In this document: positions 56,201 to 64,000 of the stretch, piece by piece | How the letters are laid out: each line of letters begins with the position of its first letter | How positions within the stretch are numbered: the first letter of the stretch is position 1 | DNA from: Phymorhynchus buccinoides | Lineage: Eukaryota; Mollusca; Gastropoda; Neogastropoda; Raphitomidae | Assembly: GCA_017654935.2 (NCBI GenBank) | Contig: CM065699.1 | Span: forward strand, 38,535,950 to 38,599,949 | Direction of reading: 5' to 3' | DNA length: 64,000 bases | Program-made: the position numbers and the translations under genes | The notes under the pieces: generated by a model | The model's database searches: none | What the model was told of the DNA's origin: nothing | What the model saw: the letters and a program-made list of their open reading frames with translations, nothing else

Positions 56201-59200
56201 ATGCTATTTCTTCAATAGCCCTTTGTACAAACAGCTTTTATCAGTGGTCGACATTAGCCTGTAGCAGGGGCCAACAGTAACATGAGAGCTGTATAATACA
56301 TGATTTTCTACAGTGATGGAAATCCATGGTACAGCTTAGTCATTTCTGTGAAAGACTATGACTCTCAGTCTCAAACAAGGGGGCACTGGCTCTAGTGCTG
56401 CAGCCAAAGGGATTGGTTGGCCTTTGGGGACCTTTCCCGACACCAGCTGTCCTCAAATCCCTTTGGCCAATAGAGTGGTGATGTACCCTGGGCAATACAT
56501 CGCCATAAAAAAAATTCCCGCCGGAATAACATCTGCTCCGTCTGCTATCTGGCAGTCATGGTCGGAAACGACTGACTGGCATACAATACAGCTGTCACTA
56601 AAACACCACGAATCGCCAAAGCAATTGCATGGCAGCAAAGCAGCACTTGAGTACACACACAAACATACACCACCCATACAGGGCTCCCAATCATCCCGCA
56701 AAACAAGGGGTCCCAGGGACTCCTTCACTTACAAAATAGAGGGTCCTAGAGGCGGGATAGAAGGTCCCAGTGGCACTGCGAATGCTAAAAATAATTTTTC
56801 TAGTGCATCCCTGGGACTCCCTGCACATCCTTTTAGAGGGTCCTTTAGAATATTAGTGCTTCATAGACCCCCAAATGGAGGTCCCTGGGAGCCCTGACCA
56901 CCATCCTTAACACCATTACAAATCCTTATCCTTTAATTCTCACTCACTCACTCACACGGACAGAAACCCATGCATGCACGCGCGCACACACACATCGCCC
57001 TAATATTTCAAACACACATACAGTGTCTCTCTCTCACACTCACACTGTCACTGTATATACACACACACATGCGCACGCACATGTATATATATATATATAC
57101 AGCTGTGTTTCTCTGTTAGTGTTACACTGAACAACTTTATTTAACAAGGATAAAGATTTTAAGCGATGCCTATTATGTTAGTAGAAACTAGAATGACATG
57201 AACATGATGAAGTAACTGAGAGTTAAAAAACTACAGTCCATCCAAGCATCTAAGTGAATATTTAAACATTATTTTGCTAGATGAGAGGAAAGTAGTAGGT
57301 GAATAGGTAGTGGGTAAATGGCTTATCAGAGAATTTCTAAGGGAGGTACAAGTTAATTACAGTGGAACCTCCCTAATAAGACCTCCCATTATTAGACTCC
57401 CTCCCACATAAGGCCTACTTCTCTGAGACATTGCCCTTCTTTGTACTTGTATTAAAATTACCTCCCTTATAAGACCTCATTTTGGATGATTTTTGAAGGT
57501 CTTATAAGGGAGGCTCCACTGTACGTATTACAATTTTCAAAATTAATGTGGCGGTACCATAGCCGAGGTTTATCCGAGGCGTGGTTACCGCTACACATAT
57601 CTATATTGATAAAAACTCGGGACGTTACTGGTGTTGCACTGCCTCCGGGCATTGCAGCCAGTATTTATTTGAGTATTGTTACCACCATCTTTGTATTTAC
57701 AAATGTCCCATATGTGTCTGTGACCGAGAGGACGTAAAACACCATTTTTCATTCATTCATGTATTACAATTATAAATATCTGTATTGTTAAAAAATATCG
57801 GGACTTTATTGGTGTTGCACTGCCTTCAGGCATTGACTCCAGTATCGTTCCCACCATCTTTACATCTACTAATGTCCCATATGTGTCTGTTCCAGACCGG
57901 AGGACGTTAACCTTCACCATGCTTCCTGGGTATTCTAGTACCCAGAGACACATAAAAACTGTTATATCTCAAAAACTATTTAAGCAATCGTCATGAAATT
58001 TCATGACTTTATCAAAAACGTTAATGGCTTTATGTGTCTTAAATTTCATTAATGTGTATAAAATATAAATGACGTAATATGATGCGTCATTTTAACATGC
58101 TTGTCCCGATGGCGCGGGTACGGTCTCCTACGACCCATACTTTGAGGAGCAGAAATATGCCACTGCAGTGCATTGAGTATGGGTCGGGGGGGACTCGCAC
58201 CATCTGGATAAGGATAAACACATGGTGACTCTTTGACGAGTATGGGTACTGGAGAACCTGCATCATCTGGACAGGGATAAACACTGTTAAAATGCATGTC
58301 CCTTTTCTTTTTACTGAGTATGGGTCGTGGAAACACCCGCGCGATCGTGTCTGTGTAGTCAAAAGCGTGATCCGGTAAAGGTTAAACAGATATACTACTG
58401 TATTACAAACGAATCAAGCAGTTTTCATTTATTTTGGCAACATAGGCCTTCCCATCATCCCTTCACAGACAAAATGCCATCTGTGTAAAAGTGTTCAACT
58501 AAACTGGACAACGTTATGAAATGATGAAATTGGAAATGTAGTTGAGAGAGTGTATATGTAGTCATCAACGCTGTCGTCCACATCATCACTGCTGGGACGA
58601 AAGGGCTGATCATCATTATCATCACCATCATCACCCATTCTGCTAACAGGAATTGTTCGGAAATAATTAAAAGGGGAGTAATTTCGTGGTGTGTGGTCCC
58701 TCCCGAGTGATCTTGCCTAATTCAATCGGTCAAACAGGGGAAGTCAGTCACTCTACCATCAGCTCTCGTAGCCTATCGACTCGTGTGCTTGAGCAGACAT
58801 ACAGCACTTAGAACACCGTGCGTCATTCTAAAAATTTATGTCATTTATATTTTTACGTCACATTTTGCAAGTTTTATCAGTTTGTGGCCACTGGTGTCCA
58901 CCCCTAATTTTTCTTAAAAAAATGTTTGCAAGTTGCTGACTCGCACCCTGTGGTTTCAAGCTTCGACGACATTGTTGCTATGGTATTTGACCGAGTAATG
59001 GAGGTAAACAACTCTAATTTTCACAAAGTGTTCTCCGTTTTATTCCGAAAATCGTCTATTAACTCATTCCGCCCTGTGCCCGACAATTTGTCGGGCGTGT
59101 GAGAACAGTTGCCAGCGCCTGTGCCCGACAAACTGTCGGGTTTGACCCCTTACCTGCTTTCACCTTCGACCTCATGAATATTAACGACTAAAGGGAGCTC

Positions 59201-60774
59201 ACTATGTGCCCCTTTCTTTTTGAAAATCTTGCCACACAAAGTGCGCCGGTTTTCAAGCATGTCTGAGCGATTTTTGTATTTTTTCTGATTATTTTATCAT
59301 CACCATGAGTAAGCGACCAAGGTTTAGTGTGAAACAAGTCATTGATGAGATATTTGCTGACGATGACAGTGATTTTGACCCAAAAGAGGATGAAACGCAG
59401 TCAGAAATAATGAGCGAAAGCGAGCAGACGAATAATTCTCGTCTGCTAATGCTGATGCATTTTTGAGCTTTAACCGGAGTACCCATAAAATTTGCTGATG
59501 TCTCTCAAAAAACCCAGGCTGGGAGTGCAGCTCTCCAGTCTAACAAGGGTTAAACAACAAAAATTTGTGATCTGTGGTTCCAGCCTGTACAATACAATGT
59601 ACAACACAAAGCCTGGTACTGGCTGAGGCAACACTGCTGAAAGTGAACAAATCCTAGTTTCATGTGTAAGGGAACTTCTTTCTAATTTTAACTAGAAAAC
59701 TGTAATACAGTGGAATGGAACCGCACTTATAAAACCTTCCATTATAAGATTCCCTCCCACATAAGACCTACTTCTCTGAGACACTGCCCTTCTTTGTAAC
59801 TGTAAGTATTAAAATTACCTCCTTTAAGCAACTCCTCCCATTTAAGACCTCATTTGGGATGATTTGTGAAGGTGAGGTTCCACTGTAGAACTAGAGGCAA
59901 ACGGTAAATAGAAAATACTGAAGGAAAAAACCCCACCAAGTGTCCGTTGACATTAGTTATATATACATTAATCTAATTATATTATTAGTCAGCCCTTTGT
60001 TGAGAAAGGAAAGAAAACAAGAATCCCCTCAAGAAAATGTATCAAGTGTAGAAAAGAAAAAGAATAAAGCATACAAACTTTTGGAGTTGAGAGAGTGTAT
60101 TGTAGTCATCAACACTGTCGTCCACATCATCATCACTGCTGGGACGAAAGAGCTGATCACCATTACCATCCTGATCATCAGTGGGTTTTTTAGAGCCATT
60201 AATGGAAGGCTCAGAGGCATTATCGATCTCCATGGAAACATCAGCCTGCTGCTCAGCAGATGTGTCCACGACACCAGGACCCATCAGCCTCTCGTCTGCA
60301 GCCTGCTCCTCCTTTTCCAAAAGTCTGATATTGTCTGGGTTTTGAGGACAGCGTACGACATGCCTGCACAGCCTATATTTAAGGTACAGCCCTTTGCAGA
60401 AGTGGCAAGCCAGGAGGTTCTCCTCTCGGCACCGATGGCTTCTGTATTTGGGAATGAGGCAGCCGGACTTGTTCTTCAGAACGGCCATGTTGTGCTGGTA
60501 GTCCCCTTGGGTCTGCAGGGCCACCAGAGCCAGCCGCCGCTCGGTGGACCCTTTTTCCAGGGACAAAATGCGGGACACTTCTGGCCGATTGGCATGCCTC
60601 CTCATCAGGTGGGTGCTCGTTTTTGTCACCAGCTTGTGGCAGAACTTGCAGCTGTGGCGTTTGCCCCAGAGTCGTTTTCCTTGCGGTGTGCGAGTGTTGG
60701 TGTCCACACTGATCGCTGGGTTGTCTGCAGCAGGGGCTGTGGGACCACGGTGGTGGGACCCACCTCCGGTTCTT
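44940..60774 (-). CDS. Zinc-finger / tyrosine-recombinase-like protein with tandemly duplicated exons (gene-level entry)
   Basis: Five minus-strand exons carry the same two-finger module (GKRHSCKFCHKLVTKTSTHL ... ALVALQ-QGDYQHN-AVLKN ... C-x2-C ... H). In transcription order: 60774-60079, 56023-55589, 51401-50979, 48822-48172, 47046-44940. All acceptors are phase 2. The four internal exons end in phase-2 GT donors and have lengths 696, 435, 423 and 651, all multiples of three. They can therefore be joined in one frame as about 1,430 codons, or used singly by alternative splicing. The last exon adds a tyrosine-recombinase-like domain and a Myb/SANT-like tail. No function is known to me. A role in DNA or chromatin binding is inferred from the fingers. 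No first exon with an initiator was recognised to the right. Confidence 0.75.
47047..48171. other. Intron before the terminal exon, with repeated TGACCTTTGACCT motifs
   Basis: 47072-47100 is a pogo-like MITE end. From 47640 to 48110 about four diverged units of roughly 150 bp each contain CCTTGACCTTTGACCTT followed by CAATATYTTGYRMTCTAC and CAAATTTYGT. In reverse these read AGGTCAAAGGTCA, a direct repeat of the nuclear-receptor half site with one base spacing. Confidence 0.6.
48172..48822 (-). CDS. Duplicated zinc-finger exon 4 (fourth in transcription order)
   Basis: Acceptor TTTGTTTGCAG, donor AAAAAG|GTATGT; 651 bases, phase 2 to 2. It encodes SPSDEVDPSAPAADNPGISV, two fingers (KRHSCKFCHKLVTKTSTHLV; CHFCKGLYYKYRLSKHVQRC), then an acidic stretch ending EAAPLRLK. 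It has the longest acidic linker beside the first exon. The acceptor region GCAGAAGCAGCAGAAG offers several AGs three or six bases apart. Confidence 0.82.
49083..49297 (-). mobile_element. hAT-like MITE (CAGACCTG family), copy 3
   Basis: CAGACCTGTTTACCCCCTAC ... GAGTAAACAGGTCTG, with CAACTA directly on both sides. Confidence 0.82.
49495..49607 (+). repeat. SINE-alpha type-1 3' fragment
   Basis: AGTCAGACTGGGCCTGACTA, CGGCAGCATGACGCATCTAC and ending in (GAA)n. Confidence 0.75.
49813..50058. mobile_element. piggyBac-type MITE, family 1
   Basis: CCCTTTCACTGCCAATG and GGCTGGCGGTGAAAGGG; right TTAA, left TTAG. Confidence 0.88.
50639..50869. mobile_element. piggyBac-type MITE, family 2
   Basis: TTAA then CCCCTTGACTGCCAGAG; right end TGACTGTCAAGGGG followed by ATAA. 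Ends 110 bp before the donor of the finger exon at 50979. Confidence 0.82.
50979..51401 (-). CDS. Duplicated zinc-finger exon 3 (third in transcription order)
   Basis: Acceptor CTTTTTTGCAG, donor AAAGT|GTAAGC; 423 bases, phase 2 to 2. It encodes the common SPSDQVDP start, finger 1 (KRHSCKFCHKLLTKTSTHLM) and a shortened finger 2 (CPHCQRLFLKDHVQHC), four residues shorter between the cysteines and histidine than in its sister exons. It ends CPQKPK and has no acidic linker. Confidence 0.82.
51490..52189. mobile_element. CAGGGCTCCCA-ended MITE, interrupted by a hAT-like insert
   Basis: Left CAGGGCTCCCAGGGACCCCC; right CCTGGGACCCC...GATTGGGAGACCTG. The uninterrupted copy is at 56679-56896 in the other orientation. 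The insert spans 51572-52069 (CAGAGGTTCCATTAGAC ... GCTAGCGGAACCTCTG). The whole sits inside a TA-MITE fragment (CTGGGGGGTGCC / GGTGTGCCTTATAATAAGG). Confidence 0.75.
52493..52923. mobile_element. Inverted-repeat MITE (TATGTGACCC ends)
   Basis: TATGTGACCCAGCACCACGA AAGGGACATTAAGT and ACTTAATGTCCCTTTCATGG TGCGGGGTCACATA, inverse over about 30 bp. A partial end is also at 17641. Confidence 0.85.
53501..54064. mobile_element. Long fold-back element
   Basis: TTTAAAGGTGCACCCTGACG continues through AAGAAACACGTCGAGATCAC and GGCGATTCCTCCTTGGCGGA. It is mirrored by TCCGCCAAGGAGGAATCGCC ... AGGTGATCTGGACGTGTTTC ... CGTCAGGGTGCCCCTTTAAA. The arms exceed 100 bp. Confidence 0.85.
54568..55105. repeat. 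44-bp minisatellite, about 12 copies
   Basis: Unit CCAGTCCCACCAGCGACAAT GCCCCCCAACAACCGGTGTC AAAA, varying by one base (CAAAACC / CCAAAACC). All three forward frames are open because the unit lacks stops. The resulting 200-codon ORFs are artefacts. Confidence 0.95.
55143..55386. mobile_element. piggyBac-type MITE, family 1
   Basis: TTAA both ends; CCCTTTCACTGCCAGCC and TTGGCAGTGAAAGGG. Directly follows the minisatellite. Confidence 0.9.
55589..56023 (-). CDS. Duplicated zinc-finger exon 2 (second in transcription order)
   Basis: Acceptor CCTTTGTTTGCAG, donor CAAGT|GTATGC; 435 bases, phase 2 to 2. It encodes SPSDQVDPSAPAADNPAISV, finger 1 (KRHSCKFCHKLVTKTSTHLM with H RRHAN), middle region, finger 2 (CHYCKGLFRKQLLSKHEHSC) and PQKPQ. 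It is closest to the terminal exon in its finger 2. Confidence 0.82.
56679..56896. mobile_element. CAGGGCTCCCA-ended MITE, uninterrupted copy
   Basis: CAGGGCTCCCAATCATCC ... GGTCCCTGGGAGCCCTG. It aligns in reverse with the outer parts of 51490-52189. Confidence 0.8.
57358..57523. mobile_element. pogo-like MITE, short copy
   Basis: TACAGTGGAACCTCCCTAAT ... CTTATAAGGGAGGCTCCACTGTA. Deleted version of 39282. Confidence 0.85.
57547..57905 (+). repeat. Two SINE-beta copies in tandem
   Basis: Copy 1 (57547-57757): GGCGGTACCATAGCCGAGGT, CTGCCTCCGGGCATTGCAGC, GAGAGGACGTAAAACACCAT. Copy 2 (57766-57905) starts at TATAAATATCTGTATTG and repeats CCACCATCTTTACATCTACT. Confidence 0.7.
57905..58386. mobile_element. 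TTAA-flanked element, possible piggyBac-type
   Basis: TTAACCTTCACCATGCTTCC at the left and CGTGATCCGGTAAAGGTTAA at the right. The interior has three repeats of a GAGTATGGGTCG...CATCTGGA motif. Confidence 0.5.
58545..58639 (-). pseudogene. Broken copy of the 3' part of zinc-finger exon 1
   Basis: Reads GDDGDDNDDQPFRPSSDDVD DSVDDY, closely matching the end of exon 1 (LFRPSSDDDVDDSVDDYNTL). It begins after CTGTTAGCAG in phase 2. A one-base insertion after GATGACTACA shifts the frame and the GTTTGT donor of exon 1 is absent. Confidence 0.7.
59059..59553 (+). mobile_element. Internally deleted piggyBac element
   Basis: TTAA at 59059 and 59550. Subterminal palindromes CCCGACAATTTGTCGGG and CCCGACAAACTGTCGGG lie near the left end, followed by a 53-codon ORF resembling the N-terminus of piggyBac transposases. 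The catalytic part is missing. Confidence 0.6.
59305..59466 (+). pseudogene. N-terminal remnant of a piggyBac-type transposase
   Basis: MSKRPRFSVKQVIDEIFADD followed by DSDFDPKEDETQSEIMSESE and a stop after 53 residues. The acidic DDDSDFD region after a basic MSKR start is typical of piggyBac-derived proteins, which are normally several hundred residues longer. No DDD catalytic core remains. Confidence 0.65.
59706..59887. mobile_element. pogo-like MITE, short copy
   Basis: TACAGTGGAATGGAACCGCA ... GAAGGTGAGGTTCCACTGTA. Confidence 0.78.
60079..60774 (-). CDS. Duplicated zinc-finger exon 1 (first recognised)
   Basis: Acceptor TTTGTTTCCTCCAG, donor CAAAA|GTTTGT; 696 bases, phase 2 to 2. It encodes NRRWVPPPWSHSP-equivalent start in the right frame as RTGGGSHHRGPTAPAADNPA, finger 1 (KRHSCKFCHKLVTKTSTHLM), finger 2 (CHFCKGLYLKYRLCRHVVRC), then an acidic tail (LMGPGVVDTSAEQQADVSME ... 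FRPSSDDDVDDSVDDYNTL). Its start differs from the SPSDQ start of the other four. The donor is weaker than its sisters'. Upstream exons were not found within the window. Confidence 0.8.
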
Positions 60775-60912
60775 CTGGAGGAAACAAAGGGCATGATACA
60801 CACTTTAGAGACGCTTCAAACATGACAGCTGTCACTGTTATATGACACTGAAAAAGAAACGACAATGCTCGTTGCATGGTAGTGAAACAGTGCTGTATAT
60901 AACGAAATTGAG

Positions 60913-61212
60913 CAAACTCGCTTTCTAATTAACTCCCCTCCACCAAAGTTGATTACGATACCAATCACCTAGCAATGAGTGGATCAGAGCCAAAGGGAGG
61001 CAAACAAACTTAAGCATCATTATCAAAAAAGAATGTGCCAAGTTCGCCTTTATGACCCTTCACCCACAGATGCTTTCTTTGCCTCCCTTTGGCTCTGATC
61101 CACTCATTGCTAGGTGATTGGCATCGCAACCAACTTTGATGGAAGAGACTTAATTAGAAAGAGTTGCCCCCCTTTGTTCGAGTTCGTTATCTCCTCACTT
61201 GGCCTATTTCAT
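60913..61212. mobile_element. Inverted-repeat MITE, copy 2 (partner at 7571)
   Basis: CTTTCTAATTAACTCCCCTC ... CACCTAGCAATGAGTGGATC ... inverse GATCCACTCATTGCTAGGTG ... TTAATTAGAAAGAG. The arms are long and well matched, better than in copy 1. Confidence 0.8.
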
Positions 61213-61619
61213 TCTTTGAGTGCTGTATATAATGCTACACTCATTCTGTAGTGTTGTTGAGAGCAGTTCGCACATGACCGAGCACACGAAGACCATGAGA
61301 CGGAAGGCTTTGCTCTTTATTCTCAATCACATCGACTTTGGCTTTCTCTGTTGGGAGTCGGGGCCTGACTGTGCTTTCTCACGCACGCTCTCCACAATTA
61401 CACTTCCGATCGCTCAGAGTTCATTCCCATCATTCCGAATTCATTCACTTGCACGTGCACAACATTCTAAACATTCTCACTTCGCCCTCTCACATATAAG
61501 ACACTTGAAAAAGGCATGCCTGCATGCATCCTTTTTCCTCTCATTCCCTCCGTCACTCACTCACTCACACTGTGACACATTTTCTTCTCTGTCTCTCCCT
61601 CTCCCTTCATGTAAAGCTT
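61213..61619. other. Unassigned DNA
   Basis: No coding or repeat signal recognised. A 148-codon frame across it has no family resemblance. Confidence 0.4.
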
Positions 61620-62055
61620 TTAACCCTTTCACCGCCAAAGTCGCATTTAGCACCACAGTGATTTGACACCTATGTCACTAAAAGGCATCAAATTGGGGTC
61701 TATTATCCAAAGACCCTATTGTCTTAGTTTTGGGAAGTGAAGTGAAAAATGGTGTTTTACGTCCTCTCGGTCATAGACACATATGGGACATTTGTAAATA
61801 CAAAGATGGTGGGAACAATACTGGCTGCAATGCCCGGAGGCAGTGCAACACCAGTAAAGTCCCGAGTTTTTAACAATATAGATATGTACTATATGACAAC
61901 AATTCAAGTATTGTCTTAGTTTTGGGAAGTAAGGATAACCTTATTTTATATATGTCACAGAAGAATCCCCAATACTGCAGATGGACTTTGTTCTCTACCC
62001 AGGTAAATTTAATGAACATTTTTGGTTGAAATATGGCTGGCGGTGAAAGGGTTAA
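61620..62055. mobile_element. piggyBac-type MITE, family 1, with nested SINE-beta insert
   Basis: TTAA both ends; CCCTTTCACCGCCAAAG and GGCTGGCGGTGAAAGGG. Interrupted after TTAGTTTTGGGAAGTGA by a reverse SINE-beta piece (61741-61905). TTGTCTTAGTTTTGGGAAGT is present on both sides of it as a target duplication of about 20 bp. Confidence 0.85.
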
Positions 62056-62489
62056 ATGGCAATTAAATAGTATAAAGCAATGAAAAGGCCAAACATACTT
62101 CTTATTGCAGCATGAACAGAACTAGGTCATAACACAGGAATAATAACTCAACATTTCGTAGATAAACGAGGGCATGGTATTGGTAGTAACAAGAGAATCT
62201 GAAGGACAAGCTAAAGTTTTCAAAAGCGCATCCAAGATTTTTTTTAATCTACCGGTGACATTGGCTCTGTTGAGCATTTCGCTTTTCGTTTACTAATAAT
62301 GACATAATGCCTCTTATGTTAGCGAGTTTAAAAGTTATGCTACTGAAAGATCAAGTAAGATTTATATTTATAACAATGTGCAACATCATTAAAATATTTT
62401 CATTCGGCCATTTTCAAATTATGATCTCTCTCAGAACTTCAGGCGTAGTGATGTCTTATCAAAATGAGATTGAAATAAATGAATTTCTC
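62056..62489. other. Unassigned DNA
   Basis: AT-rich; nothing recognised. Confidence 0.4.
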
Positions 62490-62812
62490 TGTGGGGATAC
62501 CGGGGGGTCATTCGTAAAAATAGTTCCCCCCACCTTCTGGAAGTTCTGTGCTTGTAACTTCCTCTAATCTGCCACTCTCTTTGACTCTGCCTTTTTCCTT
62601 TGCTTTCTGTCATCTACTATCTTTCTGACTTATTGGCCCATTCTGCCTTTTATCAAAACAAATCTCCCAAATAATTTTTCTCCTTTGATTTCCTCCAAAA
62701 TCACAATGTATCGGCTGTATGCAGCGGGGAGACCAGTGAAAACTGAAAACCGGACACGCATGTACCTTACCCATTATGGCCATATGGCATGGGAACGCAG
62801 AAGATCAAGAAG
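62490..62812 (+). repeat. SINE-alpha copy (forward), type-2
   Basis: TGTGGGGATACCGGGGGGTC ... TTCCTCTAATCTGCCACTCT ... TTGATTTCCTCCAAAATCAC ... GGGAACGCAGAAG then AAGAAGAA. Confidence 0.9.
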
Positions 62813-64000
62813 AAGAATGTTTTTTGTTTTGCAACATATGGACGCAGAATGAGAGAGTTCCTCATTTCACAGATAACAGGTTCAAGCTTCAAATTCACTC
62901 TTACTGTAGTTCTGTTTAGTAAAAGTAAAAGTTAAAACGGGAAGCTTCACCTTAAAAGAAGTGAAGGGAGAAAAGTCATGACCATCCAATTACCAAGTTT
63001 TCAGACTACATATTATTGGCCACTGCAAAGAACACCTTTTGCAAGAGTTAATGCGATGCCCTGGGTGGGTGGGGGAAGATGGTTGAGTACACAAGGGCAT
63101 AACTCTCGCCAATAACCCCATTCGAGGCCACTTAATGGCTGCCTTTTGCAAGAGTGAATGCCCTTTTGGATACTGATCAACAAGGGCTTAACTCTTGCTG
63201 TCAAGGGCCTTAATAACCCTACTTGCAGTTGCAGTGGCCATTAAGGTGACACTTTTTTTTTCTTCCCCAAAGTCAAGACTGAAACCCCTGCACCATATAA
63301 ATATGACTAACAAGTAACATTTCATAAGTGTAATGTTCAACAAAATGTGATTTCTGTGTACAATTTGGGGGGTGCACCTTAGGCACACACAAAAAAAAGT
63401 CTTGGGGTTCCATCAGATTAAAAAATAGGGTAGGTAGGTGGGATTTTTTTCTTCTTTTTTTTTTAACAATTGTGTTCGGTATATATGTGTGTGAATATAT
63501 TTATCACATTGGCATTGAAACTGCAATCGCGTGTCTAGCACCCGCCATTTTGTTGGCGGATGTAGGGACGCAAAAGTCTGCGCGAGTAACGGTCCTTGAC
63601 TGCGCCGGGTGCATTGGTTGTTTCCCTTGCATCGTCTGCTCGAATTACTTTTGTTTTTTGTTGTTTTCTTTATTCATCAAAAAAAAAGTTTAGGGTCGGC
63701 GGCAAAAAACTAGGCTCGGTCGGGAAACCGGAAACAAACTTTTTTTTTGGGGGGAGGGGCCTCTTATAATCAGGTGCACCTTATAGCTTGAAATATCATG
63801 TATAATATCAGAGGTACGATAGCCTTTTGCCTGCTCTTTCAAGTCATTCATGTTTGGTTGGTGGGGGTTTTCATATACTCCGGGTGCATAAAGCGGGACA
63901 TTCTTACATTTAAATGATAGTAAAGTTTGTCTAGAAGCTATAATCCTCCCACAGTCTATCTAACATGTTTTTAAAACTATTGAGTGTTCCAGCAGTTACT
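62813..64000. other. Right edge: TA-MITE pieces and unassigned DNA
   Basis: 63243-63380 (AGGTGACACTTTTTTTTTCT ... AATTTGGGGGGTGCACCTTA) and 63740-63790 (AATCAGGTGCACCTTATAG) are parts of a TA-flanked MITE split by about 380 bp. 63020-63200 has two inverse TTTTGCAAGAGT-TAATGC motifs. No gene. Confidence 0.5.

Larger units (their letters stand above)
56024..60078. other. Intron with transposons and a broken exon copy
   Basis: Holds a CAGGGCTCCCA MITE (56679-56896), CA/TA microsatellites (56960-57105), a pogo-like MITE (57358-57523), two SINE-beta copies, a TTAA-flanked element (57908-58385), the exon relic at 58545, a piggyBac remnant at 59059 and a pogo-like MITE (59706-59887). Confidence 0.75.

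Noticed and set aside
61220..61666. 148-codon plus-strand ORF
   Set aside because: No domain, low-complexity C-terminus, and it runs into the end of a piggyBac MITE; most likely a chance frame.

Overview
This is a eukaryotic, metazoan window. It holds long repeat-filled introns, GT-AG exons, large dinucleotide tracts (CA, CT, GA, TG), tRNA-derived SINEs and many small inverted-repeat (MITE-like) transposons. GC-rich coding exons sit in AT-rich introns. The repeat content looks like a marine mollusc, most likely a gastropod, but that is inference from general appearance and not from a diagnostic sequence.

Left half (1-31.8 kb, + strand): the C-terminal two thirds of one gene, the orthologue of WDR7 / rabconnectin-3 beta, which works with DMXL (rabconnectin-3 alpha) in assembly and regulation of the V-ATPase proton pump. 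Seventeen coding exons can be placed with splice sites (904 to 31825, TGA stop), plus the 3' end of one more exon at the left edge. Reading phases agree at every junction except two (exon 5 to 6 and exon 9 to 10), where a short exon or a different splice site is probably missed. The oddest property of this gene is that its exon edges have repeatedly been copied into neighbouring non-coding DNA. The donor side of the first exon is present four times, that of exon 5 three times and that of exon 10 in two extra fragments. A complete 3' splice-site-like unit before exon 7 is repeated about 21 times. The start of the last exon is present three times, and its final codons recur in the 3' flank.

Middle (31.8-44.9 kb): no convincing host gene. 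It holds SINEs, TTAA-flanked piggyBac-type MITEs, TA-flanked mariner/pogo-type MITEs, palindromic fold-back elements, a hAT-like element with a zinc-knuckle ORF fragment, and minisatellites.

Right half (44.9-60.8 kb, - strand): a second gene of an uncharacterised family. It has one long terminal exon (two zinc fingers, a tyrosine-recombinase-like domain with the catalytic tyrosine position replaced, and a Myb/SANT-like tail). Upstream are four further exons that each repeat the same two-finger module. All five have phase-2 acceptors, the four internal ones have phase-2 donors and lengths divisible by three, so they could be spliced in any combination. A sixth, broken copy lies at 58.5 kb. This is the best candidate for an undescribed system: a domesticated recombinase-like protein with a modular, exon-duplicated DNA-binding array. 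Its first exon lies outside what can be recognised here.

Right edge (60.8-64 kb): transposon-derived DNA only.
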